Of a stretch of DNA of 33,233 nucleotides, positions 1-6,561 are shown piece by piece (the stretch's first letter is position 1; each line of letters opens with the position of its first letter). The translations under genes and the position numbers were made by a program. Below the pieces are notes generated by a model. It was not told where the DNA came from. It was given only the letters and a program-made list of their open reading frames with translations, and made no database searches. Source of the DNA: a virus; IMG/VR virus record IMGVR_UViG_3300045135_002970, positions 1-33,233 of that record. One strand, written 5' to 3'.

Positions 1-764
1 CTGTGTAAGTCTTGTGGACTAGCCTCACGTTTTATTTTAGCAAGATCTCCCATGACCCAATCAAGAATACTTGCCTCTTCGAGTGCACGTTCACTTCTTT
101 GTTCCGGTGTTCCACCTGCACCATATAGTTGTTCAAAGATCGCACGAGGGTCACGGATCATGGGTAGGGGACTATTAGGGGACGACCAACTCAAGGAGTC
201 TGTGTAAGCACAGGAGTACCCATAAGCACATCCTCCGGCTTGGTCAATGTTTTCAATTGTCATTTGCATCGACGGGATCGGTGTTTCGTGACCGTAGGTT
301 TCAACGAACACTTGGTCTAGACTAGTTCCAACGTGTAGATCCGATCCTTGAGTTTGTTTTGGATGTGATTGTGTTAACCATACAGCAGTAGATCTAAAAT
401 GATCTCCACCAATTTCTTCTGGTGAATATGCGTCGGCCATACGAACGTCGGTGTTACTAATGATTGTTAGATATTCTTTAAATGGATCTAATGGTGACAA
501 ACTAGAAGGACTTAAATCAAAATCCTTACCCGTATCCTTTGGTGCCCATAGATATTGGGATTCTCCCCAATCGTTACAACCAGCGGCACCGTGCACCTGT
601 TCGATACATACTAATCTTGTTTTGTTTGAGTCTCTACCAGCCTCAGAAGCCATTAATGGTTTACCCGCTGGAATCATAGCATCAAGTAAGGGTAATCCAA
701 TTGTTGTTCCCATGCCACGAAGCATTGTTCGTCGGGATATATGTTTTCCAGTTAAAAAGTTCAT
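1..764 (-). CDS. DUF1552 family Tat-exported protein, C-terminus cut by window edge
   Basis: The frame is open from the ATG at 764 to the left edge (about 254 residues). The N-terminus carries a twin-arginine signal (SRRTMLRG, about residues 10-17) followed by a hydrophobic stretch. The body matches what I know of DUF1552: GGDHFRSTAVWLTQ, the CAYGYSCAYTDSLSW segment, a PRAIFEQLYG stretch and an ILDWVMGDL helix. DUF1552 proteins are exported proteins of unknown function found mostly in Planctomycetes, Verrucomicrobia, myxobacteria and some marine Proteobacteria; I know of none in T4-like phages. Its ATG overlaps the stop of the upstream lipoprotein gene (ATGA), so the two are translationally coupled. 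The base composition looks somewhat richer in G+C than the phage core, which suggests recent acquisition. Family call confident; role unknown. Confidence 0.85.
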   Translation of the reverse strand, partial: MNFLTGKHISRRTMLRGMGTTIGLPLLDAMIPAGKPLMASEAGRDSNKTRLVCIEQVHGAAGCNDWGESQYLWAPKDTGKDFDLSPSSLSPLDPFKEYLTIISNTDVRMADAYSPEEIGGDHFRSTAVWLTQSHPKQTQGSDLHVGTSLDQVFVETYGHETPIPSMQMTIENIDQAGGCAYGYSCAYTDSLSWSSPNSPLPMIRDPRAIFEQLYGAGGTPEQRSERALEEASILDWVMGDLAKIKREASPQDLH

Positions 765-1216
765 TTGTTATTCCTAGCCTCCGAACATGATGGTGGAACA
801 CATCTATCTCTTCTACCGTCACGAGCACGATCATTCGGTCTGGTAGGAATTGGGGGTGGTGGACCCACAGGAGTACGATTTATATCATCATCACGTTTTG
901 GTCGAGCCGGACCACGACGGTTAGGTGCTAATGGTGATTGTGGTCTATTGTTTATGATTATTGGACCTCTAGGTATCAATCCTCTATTATAATAGTAGTG
1001 ATTGATTCCACCACGCCAACCACCCATACTCCAATAATCAAAATAATTCATATACATCCTATTTGAACTATAAGGATTCAAATTCTGTCTAAATGTTTTC
1101 TTATTTACAACTGATCCGTCTCTTTGTATTGAAGAGGCAGAGGAAACTTCATATAAGTGAATATTACATCCAGATAAGACAAGTGATGTTGTGATAAGGA
1201 AAAGTAATCGTTTCAT
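761..1216 (-). CDS. Predicted lipoprotein, Arg/Pro/Asn-rich
   Basis: A 151-aa protein with a clear lipoprotein signal: MKRLLFLITTSLVLSGC, lipobox LSGC with the lipidated Cys at residue 17. The mature part is rich in Tyr, Gly and Asn in its middle (MNYFDYWSMGGWRGG) and in Arg and Pro at its end, with two late Cys (CVPPSC). No catalytic motif is visible. The start has a good ribosome site (AGGAGAG eight bases upstream on the minus strand). The gene lies between the barrel-like protein gene and the DUF1552 gene, and its stop overlaps the DUF1552 start. The likely location is a periplasm-facing or surface membrane leaflet. I do not recognise a family. Confidence 0.75.
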   Translation of the reverse strand: MKRLLFLITTSLVLSGCNIHLYEVSSASSIQRDGSVVNKKTFRQNLNPYSSNRMYMNYFDYWSMGGWRGGINHYYYNRGLIPRGPIIINNRPQSPLAPNRRGPARPKRDDDINRTPVGPPPPIPTRPNDRARDGRRDRCVPPSCSEARNNK

Positions 1217-1278
1217 TTTTGTCTCTCCTGTGTAATGTTAAAATTAATAGTAATAGTGGGGTTAGTGGAAATTAACCG

Positions 1279-1872
1279 TTAAAGTGCGACCTTAAAGTAT
1301 GTTCCGAACATTTTTAGACTATCCAATCCCTTTCTAGGACGGAGTTCGAAAAATGGAGCGATGGAATATCCATCTCTATCAAAGGAAAGACCAACTTGGT
1401 TTCTCCAATCATCGGCTTCGAGGGTTGCGTCTTCAAGCTCCCAACGTGGTTGTAGCTTGACCCATAGGTTAACATTGTCTAGAACTGGACGGTCATAGAG
1501 GGCGATCATACGGACACGCCACATATCACTACCGTCATCATCATCACGATCATCAAACATTCTATATTCCATACGAGGCATTAAAGATACCCCAGCGAAT
1601 GATAGTAGATCATACGTAAATTGAACCCTATTTTCTACAAAACCATCTAACTCTGCATATCTGTAAGCAACTTCTAAACGAGGCATAACGTCCATACCAA
1701 ATTGTGCGTGCCAGTAGCTATCTTCTGCCACTCTCAATTGTGTTGTTAGGTCATCTTTATCAACCCCATAGTTGAATTCTTGTGCTTCTACATCGTTACA
1801 ACTAAAAAAGAGCAGGGCTGCAAGTGCTATAGCTGCTCCTAGTAAATATTTTTTATTTAAGTACTTCTCCAT
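1279..1872 (-). CDS. Predicted small outer-membrane beta-barrel protein
   Basis: A 197-aa protein from the ATG at 1872, chosen over an upstream ATG at 1929 because AGGAGT sits just before it. Residues 1-31 form a signal peptide ending VEAQ. An FFSC segment inside it resembles a lipobox, so a lipoprotein cannot be excluded. The mature part is a run of alternating polar and hydrophobic strands rich in aromatic residues and Arg/Asp (for example RLEVAYRYAEL, MWRVRMIALYDRP, YSIAPFFELRPRK), ending YFKVAL, as in small outer-membrane barrels that report on porin-like folds. It is the first gene of a minus-strand operon with the lipoprotein and DUF1552 genes, behind a sigma70-like promoter. Barrel fold is an inference from strand pattern. 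Confidence 0.65.
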   Translation of the reverse strand: MEKYLNKKYLLGAAIALAALLFFSCNDVEAQEFNYGVDKDDLTTQLRVAEDSYWHAQFGMDVMPRLEVAYRYAELDGFVENRVQFTYDLLSFAGVSLMPRMEYRMFDDRDDDDGSDMWRVRMIALYDRPVLDNVNLWVKLQPRWELEDATLEADDWRNQVGLSFDRDGYSIAPFFELRPRKGLDSLKMFGTYFKVAL

Positions 1873-1941
1873 GTTTACTCCTATTTTGTAGTAATATAAT
1901 AGAACGTTTGTTGTTCCCACTAACCCCACATTACTACAACT

Positions 1942-1949
1942 TATAAATA
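1942..1949 (+). promoter_or_regulatory. T4-type late promoter for the plus-strand secretome operon
   Basis: Exact TATAAATA, the T4 late-promoter -10 element read by gp55-type sigma factors. It lies about 85 bases upstream of the first gene of the plus-strand operon, and a gp55-like sigma is encoded at 28749-29477. There is no -35 box, as expected for this class. Confidence 0.6.
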
Positions 1950-1964
1950 GTCTAAATTCCCTTA

Positions 1965-1993
1965 AATATAAACATTTTACTCAAATTTGTCAA
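1965..1993 (-). promoter_or_regulatory. Sigma70-like promoter (early) for the minus-strand envelope operon
   Basis: Read on the minus strand there is TTGACA (1988-1993), a 17-base spacer and TATATT (1965-1970), about 90 bases upstream of the barrel-protein start. This is near-consensus for host sigma70, so this operon is probably made early in infection. Confidence 0.65.
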
Positions 1994-2034
1994 GTCTCAC
2001 GGATACTTATAGTTGAATGCTATCTTGGATAATC

Positions 2035-2517
2035 ATGAAATTATTATTATTTTTATTAACGACATTATTTATTTTTCCCCTGTCAATAGAAGCACAAGAG
2101 GTATTTGTAGACAGGGTAGAGAATAGAGTTGTTATCGGAAAATTAGCTGGAAATAGAAATTTATCATTCGGTGTCAGAAATGTTCTTGAAGAATATCTTA
2201 TGGAAGCCGATTATGATTTATTTCCAAATGCTAAAAATAAAATAAATGTTGAGATCGTATTTTTAGATGTTTTGACGACAAGTCGAAACATATCAATTTT
2301 TTCAAAAAGAAGCGATGCTGTTGTAATAAGACTTCGTGGAGTTCTAAAAAGAGATGGTGAGGTTGTTAAAGAAGTGGTAGTAGAAGAATCGTCGGCAGAA
2401 GTATCGATGGCCACTTTGGTAATTGATAATGGGGGCAACTTTAACCAAACTAGTTTGAGTAATGCTTTGAAAAAGGCTTGTGAAAAATTAATTGAAGAAC
2501 TTCACGGAGAATTATGA
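2035..2517 (+). CDS. Small exported protein, possibly CsgG-like domain
   Basis: A 160-aa protein with a signal peptide ending IEAQ (about residue 21). An upstream in-frame ATG at 2017 would add six residues before the same signal and has no better ribosome site, so I chose 2035. The mature part alternates strands and helices. FGVRNVLEEYLMEADYDL, then a strand with VEIVFLDVLTTSRN, a second RLRGVLKRDGEVVKE pair and a final ALKKACEKLIEEL helix recall the domain order of the CsgG-like protein at 5217-5936. The similarity is by pattern, not by motif identity. It is the first gene behind the late promoter, and its stop overlaps the ATG of the next gene. Export confident; fold tentative. Confidence 0.6.
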   Translation: MKLLLFLLTTLFIFPLSIEAQEVFVDRVENRVVIGKLAGNRNLSFGVRNVLEEYLMEADYDLFPNAKNKINVEIVFLDVLTTSRNISIFSKRSDAVVIRLRGVLKRDGEVVKEVVVEESSAEVSMATLVIDNGGNFNQTSLSNALKKACEKLIEELHGEL

Positions 2518-4571
2518 AAAAATTACTTACTCTTTTGACAGGGTTACTATTATTACCTACTGTTGTTGAGGCTCAAAACAATCCAGAATTTTGGTGGGGA
2601 CTTCAAACATATACTCAAGATAAGAACGGTGGACCAATTGAAAAAGGTGACACCGTTTATCTAGAAGTTAAAATTAATCCTAACGGATCTAACATTCGAT
2701 CAACCTATTTTGATTTTCAGCATCAAAAAGATGCTGTTCATTTTCTAGGTGTTGAACGACGAGAAGCCATCCCATCTCAAAACAGTTTTCAGGTACACAA
2801 CTGGTTTTATCCAAATTGTAAATTTAATAGAACCTCTAATAATGTTACAAACGTGGGTTGGACGAATTGGCAGTACGCAAATTATACCTGTAATGCCTCA
2901 GAAGTTCCCTATACAGCAATCAACCGTGTCTATACCAGCGTTGCAGGTAATCAAGATATTACTGATATTGCAACTTACATACGATTGAAATTTGAAATTA
3001 CAAATACAGATGCTGGATTCCCTTACGATTCTGTATATATGAACTTTGCTATTGGGGTTAGTGGTGACCACTTTGGGGGTAATGGATACAGCTGGCTACA
3101 GGGTACAACCAATTCTGGACCCAAGGGAACGTGGATTCAATTAGCATCAACAGAAAACAACTTAATAACCGGACAATTAAAACATAGTGGAAATACTTCT
3201 AGTGATGCTAAAGATAAGATGAGTTTACGAGTGTACAATGCTAGTGATAATCTTGTTCTACAACACGCTATAGGAACTGGTAACGGAAGTTTTTCATTTG
3301 CTGAAGTACTTGACCAAAATTCAGATTATACTTTTAAGTTACACACCAGTGACGTTGACGCATTACTTGGCGAAGCAATCACAATTTCAGATTATACTGC
3401 TGCAGTAACAGAATTTATAAGTCAGAACTTAGATGGTACATATAACAACAATAATATTGACCATGGTATGAAATACTGGGCAGCTGACATAAACAATGAC
3501 AGTACATTTGATGCACCAGATCTACAAGCATTATTTAATCATGTTGTTGGAGTAGATACAATTGATGCAGCTCCTAATGGATACTTGCCGATATTCCCCA
3601 CATCAGAATATGATGGTACAACATTTACATCTTGGAAAAGTATAAAAGAATCGGGTAGAGTATTAGCAACAACCGATGGGGGTCAGGTAGAATGGGTGGT
3701 TCTATATGCATATGACAACACAAATAAAAGATATAGAATTGCATTGGATAGTAGAGAGTTTCCTACAGGGGCTCCGGCGTGGGACGCATTAACTCATTTA
3801 CAATTATTTGATTTATATCAAGGAGCGATTGTTCCCAAATCAACTGGAACAGGAACCGCTTATTGGAATGAATATTGGATTTATACTGATGATCAGATAG
3901 ATTTTAGTGATACTAATTACAATGCTTATATAAGAGATATGGGAAATAGTGAGTACGCATTTAAGGCCGAACTATCTTTTACACAAAGTAATTTACGAGA
4001 AATTCCATTTGTAACCACAACTGCTACACAACAAGTTGCTTGGAACTATGGAATTAAAGGTGATGTTAATTTGTCACACTCATCACCATTAACCACATCC
4101 GGTGTAACTCAACAAGCCCGGCTGGTTCAAACAGACCCAAGTATTGATCTAAATCTAAACAATGTGATTGTTACCTCTGACTCATTAACTATTCCATTTG
4201 AAATAGACAGTAGAAACATCCCCGTATCAGCTCTTCAATTCGAAGTTCAGTACGATCAGACTAAATTAAAATTTGAAGAACTAGACGCAAACACACCAAG
4301 TTGGATAACTTTTGTTAATGATAATGATGGTACATTACGATTTGGGGGATTATCAGAATGGCACACGAACTCAGCAGATCATCTAATCACAGGTCAAGCT
4401 ACACCATTTACACTTAAGTTTAGTTCAATAGGTTCTGGAACGGATCTAAATTCAAATATTTTGTTAACAAGAAATCTTGATGTCGCAGATGGGGGTGGAC
4501 ATCAAATTGGTATGAACATAAACACAAATCTTATTAAATTGATTGGTGTAAACAATTTTACCGGAAATTAA
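2514..4571 (+). CDS. Large secreted protein with dockerin-like and cohesin-like segments
   Basis: A 685-aa protein with a signal peptide ending VEAQ (about residue 20). The N-terminal third is Asn/Trp/Tyr-rich with four Cys-containing turns, typical of extracellular beta domains. About residues 320-345 hold DINNDSTFDAPDLQALFNHV, which matches one calcium-binding dockerin-type repeat (D-x-N-x-D-x-x-x-D plus helix). The last 130 residues (SLTIPFEIDSRNIPVSALQF, then EVQYDQTKLKFEEL and TPFTLKFSSIGSG) look like a cohesin-type beta sandwich. Dockerin and cohesin bind one another, so the protein could self-associate or form a surface polymer. It overlaps the previous stop by 4 bases and is followed at once by a lipoprotein gene. 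Proposed as cargo or partner of the CsgG-like pore; that link is inference. Confidence 0.7.
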   Translation: MKKLLTLLTGLLLLPTVVEAQNNPEFWWGLQTYTQDKNGGPIEKGDTVYLEVKINPNGSNIRSTYFDFQHQKDAVHFLGVERREAIPSQNSFQVHNWFYPNCKFNRTSNNVTNVGWTNWQYANYTCNASEVPYTAINRVYTSVAGNQDITDIATYIRLKFEITNTDAGFPYDSVYMNFAIGVSGDHFGGNGYSWLQGTTNSGPKGTWIQLASTENNLITGQLKHSGNTSSDAKDKMSLRVYNASDNLVLQHAIGTGNGSFSFAEVLDQNSDYTFKLHTSDVDALLGEAITISDYTAAVTEFISQNLDGTYNNNNIDHGMKYWAADINNDSTFDAPDLQALFNHVVGVDTIDAAPNGYLPIFPTSEYDGTTFTSWKSIKESGRVLATTDGGQVEWVVLYAYDNTNKRYRIALDSREFPTGAPAWDALTHLQLFDLYQGAIVPKSTGTGTAYWNEYWIYTDDQIDFSDTNYNAYIRDMGNSEYAFKAELSFTQSNLREIPFVTTTATQQVAWNYGIKGDVNLSHSSPLTTSGVTQQARLVQTDPSIDLNLNNVIVTSDSLTIPFEIDSRNIPVSALQFEVQYDQTKLKFEELDANTPSWITFVNDNDGTLRFGGLSEWHTNSADHLITGQATPFTLKFSSIGSGTDLNSNILLTRNLDVADGGGHQIGMNINTNLIKLIGVNNFTGN

Positions 4572-4574
4572 ATC

Positions 4575-4916
4575 ATGAAAAGAATTTTATTTTGTATTAC
4601 ATTACTAACATTAACATCGTGTAGTTTTACCCCAACAGAACCTCCAATCAAAGAACCTGTTGATTTGGGAGTTCCAGCATTGGAAAATCAAATTAACTTT
4701 AATCCAATTACAAATAAGATCACAGCAACATTAACCCCAGGCGCGGTATATGTATTACAAGCGATTGGTATTGATGGTAATGTAATGGATAGTAAACCAA
4801 TTGAGTTTGGTGACGATATTTCTATTGATGATTTTGATTTAATATTTGGATCATACGATTTACATTTAGTAGACAATCGTGGTCACTTCACAAAAACAAT
4901 ATTACTCGTAAGATAA
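4575..4916 (+). CDS. Predicted lipoprotein
   Basis: A 113-aa protein with signal MKRILFCITLLTLTSC and lipobox LTSC (Cys 16). The mature part starts with a Pro/Thr/Glu linker and then a single small beta-rich domain (ITATLTPGAVYVLQAIGIDG, then DLIFGSYDLHLVDNRGHFTK), perhaps of immunoglobulin-like or carbohydrate-binding type. It starts three bases after the stop of the large secreted protein, so it is in the same operon and may anchor that protein to the membrane. No family recognised. Confidence 0.7.
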   Translation: MKRILFCITLLTLTSCSFTPTEPPIKEPVDLGVPALENQINFNPITNKITATLTPGAVYVLQAIGIDGNVMDSKPIEFGDDISIDDFDLIFGSYDLHLVDNRGHFTKTILLVR

Positions 4917-4926
4917 GGAGAACATC

Positions 4927-5205
4927 ATGTCAGAAGAAGGTGGTAATAGCCTAAAAAATTCAATTATAGGATTAATTACTGTTGTTGTAACAGCTTTAAC
5001 AGGTGTGGTTGCAAATAATTTTTTAGGTGGGGACGACACAGAAGAGGAACCCGCTGCAGCAGTTGCTCCTGTAATTAATTTAAATTTAGAAAATAATAAT
5101 GAAGTTAATAATGATGGTGGACCAGATGTTATTATCATTGAAAGTGACGATGATGATGAAGAAGAAGAACCAGATGCACATCTAAGAGCTAAACCAAAAT
5201 GGTAG
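4927..5205 (+). CDS. Single-TM protein with acidic tail
   Basis: A 92-aa protein with a good ribosome site (AAGGAG). Residues 10-31 form one transmembrane helix (SIIGLITVVVTALTGVVANN). It is followed by an Asp/Glu- and Asn-rich tail including ESDDDDEEEE and a short basic end. There is no cleavable signal. Genes of this shape (short start, one helix, charged tail) are common next to phage envelope genes. Here it sits between a lipoprotein and the CsgG-like gene, so a role in assembling that system is possible. A holin role is not supported by anything beyond size and the helix. Confidence 0.65.
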   Translation: MSEEGGNSLKNSIIGLITVVVTALTGVVANNFLGGDDTEEEPAAAVAPVINLNLENNNEVNNDGGPDVIIIESDDDDEEEEPDAHLRAKPKW

Positions 5206-5216
5206 GAGAATCCATA

Positions 5217-5936
5217 ATGAAAAAATTAATCTTAGCATTATTTTTGTTTCCATCAGTTTTAGTAGCACAAACAATTGGTTCTACTAGAACAGAACAATAT
5301 ACTGCATCATTTGAAACTGGTGGTAATTATGGTGAGTTAATCGGATACGATTATGATGGTCCAACAATTCCAATTCAATTATTAAAAGTTGGTATTGGTC
5401 CAGAACTATATGATTTTTATCCCGAATTAAGAGATAATCGTGTGGGTCTTGGGGTTACTAATATTGTTCTTGAGTTTTTAGATGAAACTTGGCGTTTTAC
5501 ATTTACTGAAGACAAAACAGAAATTAAAAATAGAATGGTGGCTCAATGGGAAGCTAGTGATGCTGGTGTTTCACAAAATCAAGTTAGTGGGTTTGGTCAA
5601 GTTGTATTAGCAAAATATTTTGCATATGTAGAAGTTTATGACTATTCAGTTTCGGAAGACGAAACATTAAACTTATCTGATGGTGTTAAAAATACTGTAG
5701 TGACTCGTCTTGGGTTACAGGTTCGTTTTGTAGATGCGGAAACGGGTCAAATTATTACAGGTTCCGGTCTTGGTACAGGAACAACTGTTCGTGAGTTATC
5801 ATTATTAAATGATGACAATTTAGAAGAAGTTAGATTTAATCAGAGTACAATTGGAATTGCTACTCGCAAGGCTCTTGAGGAAGCTGCTGCCAAAATTGTT
5901 AGAAGAATGATTAGACGAGGTATTTTTGAATCTTAA
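5217..5936 (+). CDS. CsgG-like curli secretion pore protein
   Basis: A 239-aa protein starting at the ATG after TAGGAG; an upstream frame start at 5199 lacks a ribosome site. The signal peptide ends LVAQ (residue 18); no lipobox is seen, unlike E. coli CsgG. CsgG features are the GLGVTNIVLEFLDET segment, the long strand-turn-strand around TRLGLQVRFVDAETGQII, a GSGLGTGTT turn, and a final ATRKALEEAAAKIVRRM helix. CsgG forms a nonameric pore in the outer membrane that exports curli subunits. I recall csgG/csgF-like genes being reported in marine T4-like phages of SAR11. Here the neighbours are all exported proteins, which fits a secretion role for the pore. Family call fairly sure; substrate unknown. 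Confidence 0.75.
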   Translation: MKKLILALFLFPSVLVAQTIGSTRTEQYTASFETGGNYGELIGYDYDGPTIPIQLLKVGIGPELYDFYPELRDNRVGLGVTNIVLEFLDETWRFTFTEDKTEIKNRMVAQWEASDAGVSQNQVSGFGQVVLAKYFAYVEVYDYSVSEDETLNLSDGVKNTVVTRLGLQVRFVDAETGQIITGSGLGTGTTVRELSLLNDDNLEEVRFNQSTIGIATRKALEEAAAKIVRRMIRRGIFES

Positions 5937-5948
5937 TATAGGAGTTTT

Positions 5949-6560
5949 ATGAAAAAGTTATTACTTTTATTTTTAATGGCAACACCTGTACAAGCACAGC
6001 TATTAGAAATTGATAGAGAAGAATATGATATCGTATTTTCCACCGAACTTATGTATCCGTTGTCTGTTAAATGGGAAACTAATCGTGAAGACGTAACGTG
6101 TGAAGATCCCTTGTCACGTAAAGATAGATTTGTTCCAGATCCCCTATATAGAGAGGAAACTAATCTAGCTAAAGATTATGTTGGTTCTGGTTTAGACCGT
6201 GGTCACATTTCCCCTGCCGCCGATAATCTTTGTGACGGTGAAGCTGTTATGTTAGAAAGTTTTTATTTTACAAATATGGCACCACAATATCCTGGCCTTA
6301 ATCGTGGCCAGTGGAAATCATTAGAAGACCACACAAGAAAATTAGCTGAGAATTGGGACACCATTCGAATTGAAGCTGGTTGTGTTGGTGAAGAAAGAAA
6401 AGTAAATAGATTGTCAGTACCAACACATTGTTGGAAAATTATTGAAATTGTCGAAACTGGAGAAATCACTGCATACGTCTTCCCAAATGTTCCCGAAAAA
6501 ACAAGATCGTTTGTTGATCATATTGTTTCATTGGATAGTATTGATGCCCTAAGAAGATAA
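5949..6560 (+). CDS. Secreted DNA/RNA non-specific endonuclease (NUC1 family)
   Basis: A 203-aa protein with a signal peptide ending VQAQ (about residue 17). It has the family's DRGH motif (LDRGHISPAADN, catalytic His) and the metal-binding Asn region FYFTNMAPQYPGLNRGQW. Four or more Cys suggest disulphides and an extracytoplasmic home. This beta-beta-alpha-Me nuclease hydrolyses DNA and RNA without sequence specificity using one magnesium ion. It is short but complete for the family (about 200-240 residues). It stands 12 bases after the CsgG-like stop, with a TAGGAG ribosome site. A secreted nuclease could salvage nucleotides, destroy DNA of incoming phages, or clear released host DNA. Function sure, purpose inferred. 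Confidence 0.9.
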   Translation: MKKLLLLFLMATPVQAQLLEIDREEYDIVFSTELMYPLSVKWETNREDVTCEDPLSRKDRFVPDPLYREETNLAKDYVGSGLDRGHISPAADNLCDGEAVMLESFYFTNMAPQYPGLNRGQWKSLEDHTRKLAENWDTIRIEAGCVGEERKVNRLSVPTHCWKIIEIVETGEITAYVFPNVPEKTRSFVDHIVSLDSIDALRR

Positions 6561-6561
6561 A

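Noticed and set aside
451-777. Plus-strand reading frame of 108 codons
   Set aside because: It is the antisense of the DUF1552 gene, which has a strong family match and a coupled start.
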